Shown here: one piece after another, positions 10,653 through 23,407 of the stretch
Layout of the letters: each line of letters opens with the position of its first letter
How positions within the stretch are numbered: the first letter of the stretch is position 1
DNA from: Deinococcus fonticola
GTDB lineage: Bacteria > Deinococcota > Deinococci > Deinococcales > Deinococcaceae
Direction of reading: 5' to 3'
Assembly: GCF_004634215.1 (NCBI RefSeq)
Contig: NZ_SMMH01000015.1
Span: 29,668 to 93,667 of the forward strand
Length of the DNA stretch: 64,000 bases
Notes under the pieces: generated by a model
Told to the model about the DNA's origin: nothing
What the model saw: the letters and a program-made list of their open reading frames with translations, nothing else
Database searches by the model: none
Position numbers and translations under genes: made by a program

Positions 10653-11239
10653 TGCGTGCCTCCGGACTCCTTCATGTCCGGCACGTCCTCCTCGGTCACG
10701 GTACGCACCTGAATGTCCCCGAACTGCTCGCCGCCGCAGTGTTCCGAGACGCGCTGGCAGAAGGTGCGCCACACCTGCTCCTGCACCTTTTTGCCGATGC
10801 CTACGGTGTCGTACATGAACGCCACCAGTCCGTCACGCGAGCGCGCCACCGAGTGAATCTCGAAGTGCAGCGTGTCCGGCAAGTCCGGATCCGGCGTGGC
10901 CGAAAAGCGAATGCGGCCGGCTTCCGGGTGTCCTTCGAGCGTCATGAACTCGAAGGTGTTGGCGTCCACCTCGGTCACGCGCACCATGCCGTTCCACGGC
11001 CCCAGGATCTTGATGTGAAATTCGTCGTCCTGGCTCAGGCGGTTGTCCCGCCCCTTGACCTTCTCGAAATCGGCCAGCAGGCTGGGGCTGAATTCCTCGA
11101 TGTGCGTCTTGATGTACTCGATCAGGTCTTGCGGCGAGCACTGCGGGCGCTGCACATCCACCCAGTAGCGCCGCTCGGTGAGGCGGCCACTGCCGGTCGA
11201 GGCGGCCTGCACGCTCTTGTCCATGTTCTCGCTGTCCAT
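10649..11239 (-). CDS. DUF1990-like protein, first member of a tandem pair
   Basis: Function unknown; 196 aa, cytoplasmic by composition. It carries the core FEFMTLEGHPEAGRIRF and FEIHSVARS followed by a helical C-terminus, a pattern I associate with DUF1990-type proteins. It is the first gene of a two-gene unit whose second member shares the same core. Two ATG codons are possible (11239 and 11224). The first has a weak CAGACT hexamer 7 nt upstream and is used here. The acidic tail (TEEDVPDMKESGG) lies in the overlap with the next gene. Confidence 0.65.
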   Translation of the reverse strand: MDSENMDKSVQAASTGSGRLTERRYWVDVQRPQCSPQDLIEYIKTHIEEFSPSLLADFEKVKGRDNRLSQDDEFHIKILGPWNGMVRVTEVDANTFEFMTLEGHPEAGRIRFSATPDPDLPDTLHFEIHSVARSRDGLVAFMYDTVGIGKKVQEQVWRTFCQRVSEHCGGEQFGDIQVRTVTEEDVPDMKESGGTQ

Positions 11240-11356
11240 GCCCCCCAGTCTGACGAATCCCGGCGCCGCTTACCGGCCGGCCAGGTTTAGCAAGCCTTGT
11301 CAGACGGCCTGAAAGGTGGGTTGGTCGGGATTCATAGCGGCGTGGGCAGCCCCCTG

Positions 11357-12790
11357 TCAGCCGTGGTCTTGCCCGCCGAACTCGTCGCGCAGGGCGGTCA
11401 GCGCCGCGTGATACCCGGCCATGCCGTGCACGCCCCCGCCCGGTGGGGTGCTGCTGCTGCACAGGTAGTAGCCCCGAACCGGCGTGCGGTAAGGCGTGAG
11501 GGCCGGGGTGGGGCGGGCCAGCAGTTGCCACAGGGTACTTGCCCCGCCGTTCACGTCGCCGCCCACCATCACCGGGCTGAAGGCCGCCAGTTGCGGGGCG
11601 GTGGTCACGTGGCAGGCCAGCACGCGCTCCCTGAATCCCGGCGCGAAGCGTTCCAGTTGCGCCTCGACCTGCGGGCGAATGTCGGCGGCACTGCCGCTGG
11701 GAACGTGCGCGTAGGCCCAGAAGGTGTGCTGCCCCGCCGGGGCGCGGGTCGGGTCGAACAGGGTGTGCTGCGCGGCCAGAACGTAGGGACGCGCGGAGGT
11801 GAAAGCCCGCTCAGAGCGCACGATGTCCTCGAAGCTCCCACCGACATGCACGGTGGCGCTGCGGTTCACCCGCCCGTCCAGCCAGGGCGGGGGGCCGCTC
11901 AGGGCGTAATCGAATTTCTGGATGCCGGGGCCGTAGCGGAAGCGCCCCAGGGCCGCGCGGTACGCGACAGGCGCACGGTCGCCCAGCAGCTTCAGCAGCA
12001 CGGCGGGACTGCTGTCTACCAGCACCACCCGCGCCTCGGGCAGGTCCGTGGGGCCGCGCACGGTCATGCCGGTCAGCACCTCGCCGCCCAGAAAACGCAG
12101 ATAGGCGGTCATGGCGTCCGCCAAAGCCTGCGCCCCGCCGCGCGGAAAGGGGTAGCCCACCGCGTGCGCCAGCAGCCCCAGCACCAGCGTCATGGCCGCC
12201 GTGCCGGGCGTGCCCAGCGGCAGGGTGGTATGCGCCGCCAGCCCCGCCCACAGCGCCCGCCCCTGAGGCGTCTGGAAGACCGTGCGGCCCACGAACTCCG
12301 CCGAGGGCAGCCCGCGCAGCCCGAAGCGCGTCAGCGTCAGCGGATGACCGGGCAGGCGCAGCAGCGGGCGCAGAATGTCGTGCAGCAGTCCCTCCCAGTC
12401 GGCCAGCAGCGGCCCGAATATGGCCCTCCAGGCCGGGCCGTCACGTCCCAGGCCCTCGGCAGTGGCCTCCAGGTTGCGCTCCAGCAGCACGGCTCCGCTG
12501 CTGCCAGGCCACAGCGTGTGCGCCACCGGCACCTCCGGCTGCACCCACTCCAGCCCGAAAGCGTGTAGCGGCCACTGCCGGAAGGCCGGGCTGGCCGCCG
12601 CCAGCGGGTGAATGGCGCTGCCCAGGTCGTGCGTGAAGCCCGGCAGGGTCAGTGCGGCACTCTGCACTCCACCACCGGGGCGCCCGTGCGCTTCGAGCAC
12701 CTGTACCCGCAGCCCCGCCCGCGCCAGCGTGATGGCCGCCGCCAACCCGTTCGGGCCGGAACCCACCACCACGGCGTCCAGTCGCTGCAT
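11357..12790 (-). CDS. FAD-dependent oxidoreductase of the phytoene desaturase family
   Basis: Flavoprotein of 477 aa related to carotenoid desaturases/isomerases and NAD(P)/FAD amine-oxidase-like proteins. The N-terminal dinucleotide-binding motif is [13 protein letters not shown] (residues 7-19), followed by the second FAD motif with an acidic residue ([10 protein letters not shown]). The C-terminus has the characteristic [23 protein letters not shown]-binding stretch. The family's substrates are often carotenoids, so a pigment role is plausible but not shown. The ATG is 6 nt after TACGCT (12797-12802), hence probably leaderless. No other carotenoid gene is adjacent. Confidence 0.85.
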   Translation of the reverse strand: MQRLDAVVVGSGPNGLAAAITLARAGLRVQVLEAHGRPGGGVQSAALTLPGFTHDLGSAIHPLAAASPAFRQWPLHAFGLEWVQPEVPVAHTLWPGSSGAVLLERNLEATAEGLGRDGPAWRAIFGPLLADWEGLLHDILRPLLRLPGHPLTLTRFGLRGLPSAEFVGRTVFQTPQGRALWAGLAAHTTLPLGTPGTAAMTLVLGLLAHAVGYPFPRGGAQALADAMTAYLRFLGGEVLTGMTVRGPTDLPEARVVLVDSSPAVLLKLLGDRAPVAYRAALGRFRYGPGIQKFDYALSGPPPWLDGRVNRSATVHVGGSFEDIVRSERAFTSARPYVLAAQHTLFDPTRAPAGQHTFWAYAHVPSGSAADIRPQVEAQLERFAPGFRERVLACHVTTAPQLAAFSPVMVGGDVNGGASTLWQLLARPTPALTPYRTPVRGYYLCSSSTPPGGGVHGMAGYHAALTALRDEFGGQDHG

Positions 12791-12932
12791 GCGTGCAGCG
12801 TAGCGGTCGGTAGCACGCCCCCGGCCGGAGTCTGAAGAAACCTATAGTCCGCTTCGTCCCGCGCCGCGTTCCGCCAGGCCAGACGTGCCCAGCCTGGGCA
12901 GCCATGTTCCCCCGTGGGGTACGCCGGGCGTC

Positions 12933-12961
12933 ATGACAGCTGCCGGCCCGGCAGGTATGCT
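12933..12961 (+). promoter_or_regulatory. Probable prs promoter
   Basis: ATGACA (12933-12938) and TATGCT (12956-12961) are separated by 17 nt. This would start transcription near 12968 and give prs a leader of about 45 nt containing the GGAGGAA ribosome-binding site. Assigned by eye. Confidence 0.5.
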
Positions 12962-13011
12962 TAGCCAAGGTTTAATTCCCTCTCACCTAAGTCCACCCTG
13001 GAGGAACCGCC

Positions 13012-14007
13012 TTGTCCGTCCCGCACCGCGCTCCCATCGATCAACTCGACAGCAAACATTCGCCCCTGCTGGTCTTTGCCGGCCAGAGCAACCGCCCACT
13101 CGCCCAGGCCATCTGCGACAACCTCGGCATTCCGCTGGGCAAAAGCAAGACCGAGAAATTCACGAACGACAACATCATCGTCCACTACGAGGAATCCCTG
13201 CGCGAGGGGGATATTTTCATCGTGCAGTCCTTCAGCACCCCGGTCAGCGACGCGATCATGGAACTCATGCTGATGATCGACGCCGCCAAGTCGGCCAGCG
13301 CCGGGCGCGTCACCGCCGTGATTCCCTACTACTCGTACGCCCGCAGCGACAAGAAAGACAGCCCCCGCATCTCCATCGCGGGCCGCCTGGTCGCCGACCT
13401 GCTGCAGGAAGCCGGCGCCGACCGCATCCTGACCATGACGCTGCACGCGCCGCAGGTGCACGGGTTCTTCAAGGTGCCGGTCGATCACCTGTCCGCCGAC
13501 ATCGTGCTGTCGCAGCACTTCAAGAAGTGTGTGCCCGACGCGCACGACGGCGTGGTGCTGGCCCCCGACGCCGGCAGCATCAAACGCGCCTCGCAGATCG
13601 CCCGCCGCCTCGACAGCGGCCTGGCCATGATCGACAAGGAGCGCCTGTCCGACACCGAGGTGCGCCCCCGCGCCCTGATCGGGGACGTGGACGGCAAGAC
13701 CGTGTTCATCATCGACGATGAGATCAGCACCGCCGGCTCGCTGGTCGAAACCGTGAACATTGCCCGCAGCATGGGGGCCAAGGACGTATACGTGGCAGTC
13801 ACGCACGGCGTGTACACCGGCCCGGCCATCCAGCGCATCGCTGGCCTGGACGTCACCCAGGTCGCCAGCTGCAACACCGTGGATGTCCCCCAGGCGAAGA
13901 TCGAAGCCGCCAACGGCAAACTGGCCGTGCTGGACGTCGCCCCGCTGTTCGCCAACGCCATTCTGAACATCCACACCGGCGCGAGCGTCAGTACGCTGTT
14001 TACCTGA
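13012..14007 (+). CDS. prs: Ribose-phosphate pyrophosphokinase (PRPP synthetase)
   Basis: Makes PRPP from ribose 5-phosphate and ATP, feeding purine, pyrimidine, His and Trp synthesis; 331 aa. The N-terminal half has the Mg-ATP region ending in [11 protein letters not shown] (about residues 104-114), and the PRPP/ribose-phosphate loop is [13 protein letters not shown] (about 231-243). The start is TTG 13012, 6-7 nt after a strong GGAGGAA. The enzyme connects to the pyr operon and rpiA elsewhere in this window: rpiA makes its substrate and pyrE and pyrR bind its product. Confidence 0.96.
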   Translation: MSVPHRAPIDQLDSKHSPLLVFAGQSNRPLAQAICDNLGIPLGKSKTEKFTNDNIIVHYEESLREGDIFIVQSFSTPVSDAIMELMLMIDAAKSASAGRVTAVIPYYSYARSDKKDSPRISIAGRLVADLLQEAGADRILTMTLHAPQVHGFFKVPVDHLSADIVLSQHFKKCVPDAHDGVVLAPDAGSIKRASQIARRLDSGLAMIDKERLSDTEVRPRALIGDVDGKTVFIIDDEISTAGSLVETVNIARSMGAKDVYVAVTHGVYTGPAIQRIAGLDVTQVASCNTVDVPQAKIEAANGKLAVLDVAPLFANAILNIHTGASVSTLFT

Positions 14008-14025
14008 AAACCCTCGTCGGTGGAA

Positions 14026-14060
14026 GCAGGCCCCAGCCACGTTGCCGGGGCCTGCTTTCT
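14026..14060 (+). terminator. Intrinsic terminator after prs
   Basis: GCAGGCCCC (14026-14034) pairs with GGGGCCTGC (14047-14055), a 9-bp perfect stem followed by TTTCTCTTTT. Confidence 0.85.
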
Positions 14061-14242
14061 CTTTTGGCGGGCCAGCACCGGTCGCCTTGTATCCAGAAAA
14101 AAGCTTCAGCAGGACTTTACCCTTCGGGGCCTTTCATCCAGGCGAGCCTCGTAGCGGATTAGGGTTGTGGGGTCGTCCTTTGCCCTACCTGTGAACCTGG
14201 TCCCGGACAGCCGGTTTCCTCACCCGCTCAAGGAGAGTTCCT

Positions 14243-14644
14243 ATGGACACCATCTCAGCCATGCTGCAAACCCACCCGAACCCCGGCCGTTTCGATCTCT
14301 CTGCGCTGGCCGCCTGCCTCAGCGCCTGCCTGGAGTGCCTGGGGTGCTGCACGCTGTGCGCCGACGCCTGCCTGAATGAGGAGGAGCACCTGGCCCACCT
14401 GACCAAATGCATCACCCTGAACGGCCAGTGCGCGGACGTGTGTGCCGCGACCGCTGGCGTGCTGGCCCGCGCCGCGCAGGGAGACGATGAGGTGATTCGC
14501 GCGCAGCTACAGGCCTGTGTGGCCGCCTGCCGGGCGTGTGCCCAGGAATGCGAAGCCCACGCGCAGATGGGCATGCCGCACTGCCAGGTCTGCGCCGAAT
14601 GCTGCCGCCGCTGCGAAAGCGCCTGTCAGCGCCTGCTGGCCTGA
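14243..14644 (+). CDS. Cys-rich four-helix-bundle copper-storage-type protein
   Basis: Likely cytosolic copper-binding protein of the Csp/DUF326 family, 133 aa with about 20 Cys. The Cys residues follow CxxxC, CxxC and CC spacings (for instance CLSACLECLGCCTLC and CQVCAECCRRCESAC), as in copper storage proteins whose thiols line the core of a four-helix bundle. There is no signal peptide, so it is the cytosolic (Csp3-like) type. The ATG follows AAGGAG. No copper-responsive operator such as a CsoR or CueR dyad was recognised upstream. Copper specificity is inferred from the family. Confidence 0.88.
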   Translation: MDTISAMLQTHPNPGRFDLSALAACLSACLECLGCCTLCADACLNEEEHLAHLTKCITLNGQCADVCAATAGVLARAAQGDDEVIRAQLQACVAACRACAQECEAHAQMGMPHCQVCAECCRRCESACQRLLA

Positions 14645-14667
14645 ACCGCGCCTGGCCCCTGCACCCG

Positions 14668-15018
14668 TCAGAATTCGCTGAAAATCAGCAGGCTGCCTTT
14701 GCTGGAGCCGATCTTCGGCAGAACGCTCAGGATGTAGGCGTCCGTGCCGTTGCTGGTGAACGACGCGCTGTCCTTGACCCAGGTGTCGGTCTGTTTCCAG
14801 CCCTTCCAGCCGCTCAGTTTTTTCTGCGTGACCCGGCGCTCGGCACTGCCGGTGGCGCAGCGGGTCGAGGCGTTGCCCAGTTTGCCGGGACAGGGAACAA
14901 CCTTGAGCCGCGCCGCCTTCACCGCACTTTGAAAGACGAAGGCGGCGCGGCCACTCAGGGCGCCGGCGGGGGCGCTCAGCAGCAGCGCGGCCAGCAGCGA
15001 AGTGAGGTGGTTTTTCAT
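14668..15018 (-). CDS. Secreted hypothetical protein (116 aa)
   Basis: I do not recognise the family. Residues 1-20 form a clear signal peptide (MKNHLTSLLAALLLSAPAGA). The mature part has two Cys residues that could form a disulfide and ends in a short beta-rich tail (SLLIFSEF). It starts 3 nt after the stop of the phosphodiester-glycosidase-like gene, with GGAGG inside the end of that gene, so the two are co-transcribed and may act together in the envelope. Confidence 0.65.
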   Translation of the reverse strand: MKNHLTSLLAALLLSAPAGALSGRAAFVFQSAVKAARLKVVPCPGKLGNASTRCATGSAERRVTQKKLSGWKGWKQTDTWVKDSASFTSNGTDAYILSVLPKIGSSKGSLLIFSEF

Positions 15019-15021
15019 GCG

Positions 15022-17067
15022 TTACTTGCCTCCCAGCGTGGTTTTCGGTACAAAAACGATGGCGTTGGGCACGTTCTGGCTCCAGATGCCGTTCAGGTAG
15101 CCGCCCAGCGTGCCGTAGCCGCTGCTCAGGTACGCACCCGCGCTGCTGCCGCTGTCCAGGCGCACGGCGTCGCGCACGCCCACGCCGGCCAGCGCGGCGG
15201 CGAACGCCTCGGGCGTGCCGTACTCGAAGAAAGCGATGGTGGGCCGCCCCTGAAAGGTGCCCAGCGCCACCTGCTTGGTGGGCCGCCAGATGCTGGCGTT
15301 CGTGTTGAAGTTCTCGCGGGCCGGGTCGAGCGCCACCTTGCCGCCCGACACCAGCAGCGGCCCGGCGCTGAGGGCCTCCTGCGCGGCCTCCCATGGGGCA
15401 TCGCTGCTGCGCCACACCAGCTCCACTTTCAGGGCCTGTCCGGCGGCGCGCGGAAGCTGCGGAAAGCGCGCCGGGTCGAACGTCAGCGAGAGCGTCCCGG
15501 CGGGCGGCACCACCCGGCCGGTCACGGCGCTCTGAATGGTTTCGCCGTTCAGCGGCACATAGAGGGTCGTCAGGTCGTCGGCGCCCACCGCCGTGCGGCC
15601 ATCGCCCACGAAGGCGGTCAGCAGGTCGCGGCGCACCCTGGCCCCCACGACGTTCACCAGCAGCGAACTGAAATTCCCGCGCAGCACGTACCGCGGTTTG
15701 GGGTAACCGAACATCGCCTCGCCCGCCGGGGTGAACCCGACCGTGGCGCGGCGTTCCAGGCTGGAAGCGGTCATCAGGCCGCCCGACACCACCAGATCGA
15801 CCGGCAGGGCGCTGGCCGGGTCGAAGTACCCGCCATTTACACCCCCCACCCCGCGCACGCTTTTGACCAGTGAAGCCAGGTCGGCAAAGCGGCCCGCCGG
15901 GGCGCTGACCACCCTGGGCTGGTAGCTGGCCGGGTCGAAGCTGAGCAGGTGCAGCAGCCCCCGGTTGAGGTAAGTCACGCCATCCGGCAGGTTCTCGGGG
16001 TTGATGGGCGGTGGCACACCGGCGTCCAGCACTGTGGTCGTGTCCACCACCACGCGCGGCGGGTCGTCCAGCGTAAAAATCTCGCTGGTGCCGCCCCCTG
16101 TGGTCAGGCTGACCACCGCCCCGCCCACGTCCGGCGTCACCGTAAGGGTATCGCCGGAACTGAGGGCCGAGGTGCTCTCGGACGCGCTGACACCGCCCAG
16201 CTTGATGCTCAGGCCACCCTTTTGCCGCTCGATGGTGTGCGCCGTGGCGCGCGACAGTTCCAGTACCACGCGCTGCACCTCCACGTTGCGGTGAATGCTG
16301 CGGCTGACCCGCACGGTGTTCAGGTTCGCCAGTGGCTGTTGGGGCTGGGGCTGCGGCGGCTGTGTTTGTGGGGGCTGCGGTTGCGGTGGCTGGCGCGTCG
16401 GGGCGGTCACGCCGGGCGTATCGCTGGTCGGTGCCGGCGCAGGAGGTGCCGGAGGAACCGCCACCGGGGCAGAGGGTGCCGGGACGGGTGTCGGCGCAGG
16501 CTTCGTGGCGGGCGCGGGTGAGGTGCCTTTCAGCGGGGCCGCCACCGGGGCGCGGGGCGGAACTGGCGTGGGTTTCGCCGCAGCGGTCGCACTGGGTGCA
16601 GTCGACACACTCGGTGCGGCGGGCAGGGCGGGAGACGGCCCCAGGGTCTGCACCGGCACCACGGCGGGGGCGGCGAACTCCAGCGTGTTCGCGCTTTCTT
16701 TCGTCACCCTTACGCCCAGCGCCTTGAGGGCCACCAGCGGCACGTACAGGCTGCCGTTCAGCGCTTCGGGCGCGGGAAGCGGCGGCGCCCCCCGGAAGCC
16801 CACGGCCACCCAGCCTGTCACCGGTGAAAAGCGCAACTCCCGCGCCCCGTACACCAGTCGCGTGTCCAGCGGGTCGTTTCGCACGCTGACGCCCAGGCGC
16901 GGCAGTGTCCACACCGCCAGCATCTCCGCGCCGCCCAGCACCCGCGAGTCCACTGCCGCCGCCTGCACCACTGTGCCGATCACCACGTTTCGCGCCAAGC
17001 CCGCGCCTGAAAACAGCAGCCCCAGGCCCAGCAAAAACGCCCCACCACGCCAATCCCGCACCTTCAC
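15022..17067 (-). CDS. Secreted phosphodiester-glycosidase-family protein with AMIN-like and stalk domains
   Basis: Predicted exported protein of 681 aa. From the N-terminus: signal peptide (to about residue 26), a copper-amine-oxidase-N-like (stalk) domain at about 35-140, a long Pro/Ala/Thr linker at about 145-245, an AMIN-like beta domain at about 250-360, and a C-terminal NAGPA-type phosphodiester glycosidase domain (VNGGYFDPA, then [16 protein letters not shown] and [11 protein letters not shown]). The GTG start at 17067 is preferred because TACACT (17075-17080) lies 7 nt upstream and the signal peptide begins there. Possible action on cell-wall or exopolysaccharide phosphodiesters is a family inference. 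Confidence 0.8.
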   Translation of the reverse strand: MKVRDWRGGAFLLGLGLLFSGAGLARNVVIGTVVQAAAVDSRVLGGAEMLAVWTLPRLGVSVRNDPLDTRLVYGARELRFSPVTGWVAVGFRGAPPLPAPEALNGSLYVPLVALKALGVRVTKESANTLEFAAPAVVPVQTLGPSPALPAAPSVSTAPSATAAAKPTPVPPRAPVAAPLKGTSPAPATKPAPTPVPAPSAPVAVPPAPPAPAPTSDTPGVTAPTRQPPQPQPPQTQPPQPQPQQPLANLNTVRVSRSIHRNVEVQRVVLELSRATAHTIERQKGGLSIKLGGVSASESTSALSSGDTLTVTPDVGGAVVSLTTGGGTSEIFTLDDPPRVVVDTTTVLDAGVPPPINPENLPDGVTYLNRGLLHLLSFDPASYQPRVVSAPAGRFADLASLVKSVRGVGGVNGGYFDPASALPVDLVVSGGLMTASSLERRATVGFTPAGEAMFGYPKPRYVLRGNFSSLLVNVVGARVRRDLLTAFVGDGRTAVGADDLTTLYVPLNGETIQSAVTGRVVPPAGTLSLTFDPARFPQLPRAAGQALKVELVWRSSDAPWEAAQEALSAGPLLVSGGKVALDPARENFNTNASIWRPTKQVALGTFQGRPTIAFFEYGTPEAFAAALAGVGVRDAVRLDSGSSAGAYLSSGYGTLGGYLNGIWSQNVPNAIVFVPKTTLGGK

Positions 17068-17231
17068 GCGCCCGAGTGTACCCGGAAAGCCCCGGAAGCG
17101 CATGAGGTCTTCGCGGCCCAGGGTCACCAGGGACAGCTTCGGCGGAAAAACCTGGAGCCGAGTCCGGCGCCACGGAATGACCTGCCGGTGACCTGGGAAG
17201 GCGTTACGCACTCTCCGCTATTCTCGCTGGC

Positions 17232-17501
17232 ATGTCGAATGCCGAGTTTGTCGGACTGGTCAATATGCTGCACGCCACGGCGGAGGCGGCCCTGGGCGAT
17301 CTGAACGCCGCCACCGCCAGCGCCGCCCGCGACGGGTTACTGCTGGAGGGCCGTGCCCGGCAAACCGCCGAACGCAGCCTGAAACTGCTGACTATGCTCT
17401 CCGAGAAGACCCGCGGGAACCTGGATTTCACCGAGGCTGACCTGCTCAGCCAGGCTATTGGCAGCCTGCGCGAACGCCTGAATGCCCTGGGCGGCCACTG
17501 A
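17232..17501 (+). CDS. DUF1844-like small protein
   Basis: Short, mainly helical, cytosolic protein of 89 aa. The segment LKLLTMLSEKTRGNLDFTEADLL (residues about 52-74) followed by SLRERL resembles DUF1844 proteins, whose function is unknown. The ATG is 7 nt after TATTCT (17219-17224), so it is probably leaderless. Its stop abuts the GTG start of dtd, so the two are translationally coupled; this may hint at a role in translation but is only context. Confidence 0.6.
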   Translation: MSNAEFVGLVNMLHATAEAALGDLNAATASAARDGLLLEGRARQTAERSLKLLTMLSEKTRGNLDFTEADLLSQAIGSLRERLNALGGH

Positions 17502-17942
17502 GTGCGGGCCGTCTTGCAGCGCGTGACCCGCGCCACCTGCACCGTCGAAGGACAGCTCAGCGGCGAAACGGGGCCGGGCCTGCTGGTGCTGCTGGGTGTC
17601 GCGCCCACCGACACGGCCACCACCGCGCAGCAACTCGCGGCCAAGGTGGCGAAACTGCGTGTTTTTGGCGATGAGCACGGCAAGATGAACCGCTCGCTTC
17701 AGGACATCGGCGGGGGGGTGCTCAGCATCAGTCAGTTCACGCTGTTCGGGGACACCAGCCGGGGCAATCGCCCCAGTTTTATCGGCGCGGCCCCGCCTGA
17801 ACAGGCGCGGGAACTGTACGGCGTGTTCAACACGGCCCTGCGCAACCTGGGGCTGCCCGTCGGAGAAGGGGTTTTTGGCGCCCACATGGTCATCGACCTC
17901 ACAAACGACGGCCCGGTCACCTTGATACTGGAAACGAACTGA
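17502..17942 (+). CDS. dtd: D-aminoacyl-tRNA deacylase
   Basis: Removes D-amino acids (and Gly) mischarged on tRNAs; 146 aa, the usual length. The two signature motifs are present: SQFTLFGD (about residues 77-84) and the cross-subunit GxxGxxM-type region followed by NDGPVT (about 136-141). The GTG start directly follows the TGA of the preceding gene. A bacterial quality-control enzyme, confidently assigned. Confidence 0.95.
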   Translation: MRAVLQRVTRATCTVEGQLSGETGPGLLVLLGVAPTDTATTAQQLAAKVAKLRVFGDEHGKMNRSLQDIGGGVLSISQFTLFGDTSRGNRPSFIGAAPPEQARELYGVFNTALRNLGLPVGEGVFGAHMVIDLTNDGPVTLILETN

Positions 17943-17995
17943 CGGTTCCTCTACCCTCAACACGTTTCTCACCTGTCAACTCTATGCTGGCGGGC

Positions 17996-19147
<1,152 letters not shown>

Positions 19148-19322
19148 GCCGATTTTCGGTTGTCGGGAACGCAGTTCTGGGGTCAACCGGACTTGAGTAA
19201 GGTGTAAGGCAGCGTGAGCGCAAACAGCTACTGCATTGCTCCAACCGCACGGTGTTGCTTTCCCGCCCGGTCTGGGGATCGGAACGAGCGTTGATCGATG
19301 CCAGGGGGCTGGGCAAGAGATT

Positions 19323-19351
19323 TTGACCGTCACCCGTCAACCCTCTACCAT
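19323..19351 (+). promoter_or_regulatory. Complete leaderless promoter of the thioesterase gene
   Basis: TTGACC (19323-19328), a 17-nt spacer and TACCAT (19346-19351) are followed 7 nt later by the ATG at 19359. It is the clearest complete leaderless promoter in the window and a useful model for the others. Confidence 0.75.
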
Positions 19352-19358
19352 CACCCTC

Positions 19359-19799
19359 ATGCCCCAGCCCATTCCCACCCTGGACGAACTGAACGCCCGC
19401 AATGCAGGTTACCTGCCGGGCCTGATCGGCCTGAAGTTCACGCATGTCGAGCGCACCCTGCTGCGCAGCGAACTGACCCTGCGCCCGGAACTGCTGGCCC
19501 CCAACGGGTTCCTGCACGCAGCGGCCATCATTGCCCTGGCGGACACCACCGCCGGGTACGGCACGCGCCTGCTGTTACCAGACGGCGCGAACTTCACCAC
19601 CATCGAACTGAAAAGTAACCACCTGGGCACCGCCCGCGAAGGCACGATTACCTGCGAGGCCCGCAACGTCCACGCCGGGCGCAGTACCCAGGTCTGGGAC
19701 GCCGAGGTTCGCAGCCCCGAAGGCAAGATCATCGCCCTGTTCCGCTGTACCCAGGCCGTGCTGTCTCCCAGAAGCGACGAGCGGACGGCCGCTGGCTGA
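19359..19799 (+). CDS. PaaI-type hotdog thioesterase
   Basis: Probable acyl-CoA thioesterase of the PaaI/YbgC hotdog superfamily, 146 aa. The core helix and strand region NGFLHAAAIIALADTTAGYG (about residues 48-67) corresponds to the catalytic HG-x-(I/V)-x-x-(L/A)-D segment; here Gly follows Asn rather than His and Asp is retained (ALADT). The later TIELKSNHLG and RCTQAVL strands are typical. The start is fixed by the promoter spacing; upstream in-frame codons are rejected. The substrate is unknown. Confidence 0.85.
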   Translation: MPQPIPTLDELNARNAGYLPGLIGLKFTHVERTLLRSELTLRPELLAPNGFLHAAAIIALADTTAGYGTRLLLPDGANFTTIELKSNHLGTAREGTITCEARNVHAGRSTQVWDAEVRSPEGKIIALFRCTQAVLSPRSDERTAAG

Positions 19800-19811
19800 T
19801 AGCCTGAACCC

Positions 19812-20290
<479 letters not shown>

Positions 20291-20294
<4 letters not shown>

Positions 20295-20977
20295 CTGATC
20301 TTGAGCCTCTGAAGAAAGAAGCCGCCCTCCGCGCCGTGCAACTCGTGCAGAGCGGCAATCGCGTGGGCCTCGGCACGGGCAGCACCGCCAGGTACGCCAT
20401 AGAAGAAATCGGGCGCAGGCTGAAAAGTGGCGAACTGACGGGCATTGTGGGCGTATCCACCAGCGAAGCCAGCGAGAAACTCGCCCGCGAGGTCGGCATC
20501 CCCACTCAACCCCTCGACCCGCGCCCCCTGGACATCGCCATCGACGGCGCGGACGAAATAGCCCCGAACCTCGACCTCATCAAAGGCCTGGGCGGCGCAC
20601 TGGTGCGCGAGAAAGTCACGGAAGTGCAGGCCAGGCGCCTGATTATCATCGCGGATCACACCAAGATTGTCGGCACCCTCGGCGAGAAAGCGCCGCTGCC
20701 CATCGAAATCCTGAAGTTCGGGTTCCTGAGCACCATCGAGCGCCTGCGTGAATTCCTGCCCGGTGGTCGCCTGCGCCAGCCCGGAGCGCACCCCTACGAA
20801 ACCGACAACGGCAACTACATTTACGATGCGCAACTTCCCAAGGACTTTAACCCTGTCGAACTCGAACGCCGCATTAAAGGAACCCTCGGCATCGTGGACA
20901 CCGGGTTTTTCCTGGGCATGGCCGAACGGGCCTTCGTGGCGGCCCCCGACGGCGTGCGGGAACTCACCCGCGATTGA
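20291..20977 (+). CDS. rpiA: Ribose-5-phosphate isomerase A
   Basis: Interconverts ribose 5-phosphate and ribulose 5-phosphate; 228 aa. The motifs GLGTGSTA (about residues 25-32), DIAIDGADE (about 81-89) with the catalytic acidic residues, and GLGGALVREK (about 98-107) with the catalytic Glu-Lys pair are intact. The GTG start overlaps the stop of bcp by 4 nt (GTGA). Its product is the substrate of prs. Confidence 0.95.
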
Positions 20978-20980
20978 CCG

Positions 20981-21323
20981 GTGACGGACGCAGAGCAGCG
21001 GGCACTGGCCGCCGCGTTGGTCAGCCTGTTCGGGGAAAGGCTGAACATCCGGGTGCTGAAAGGTGGATTTCGTTTCGACTGGCAGGGCGAAGAATACGGC
21101 AGCCTGATGTTCTCTCAGGGCAGCTGCGGTCAGACCATGGCCCTGGACACCATCGTTTCCGCTGCGCTGAACACGGCTCACGACACTGTTCTGGAGGGGA
21201 TGGGGTACGCCGGAAGCGATCCCGGCCCCCTCGCCACCTCGACTGCCGATTACCTTGTTCGGCCTGGGGCCTTCCTGCTGCGCGTCATCGCTGCTGACGG
21301 TGCCGTCTTAAGTGGGGCGACTT

Positions 21324-21337
<14 letters not shown>
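20981..21337 (+). CDS. Hypothetical protein (118 aa)
   Basis: No family recognised. It is a soluble, mixed alpha/beta protein with a GTG start 3 nt after the rpiA stop, so it is probably the third gene of the bcp-rpiA unit. The segment [20 protein letters not shown] could be a beta hairpin. Its 3' end overlaps the convergent YyaL-like gene by 14 bp. Confidence 0.55.
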
Positions 21338-23351
<2,014 letters not shown>

Positions 23352-23407
23352 GGTTCAAGGGTAAGTGGGAAGGGGGGGGTGGTGAGTGGCAGAAAGATGA
23401 AGGCGTT

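Noticed and set aside
14507..17173. 888-codon minus-strand frame across the glycosidase-like and Csp genes
   Set aside because: It overlaps two well-supported genes in other frames and is composed of Arg/Gly/Ala shadow sequence.
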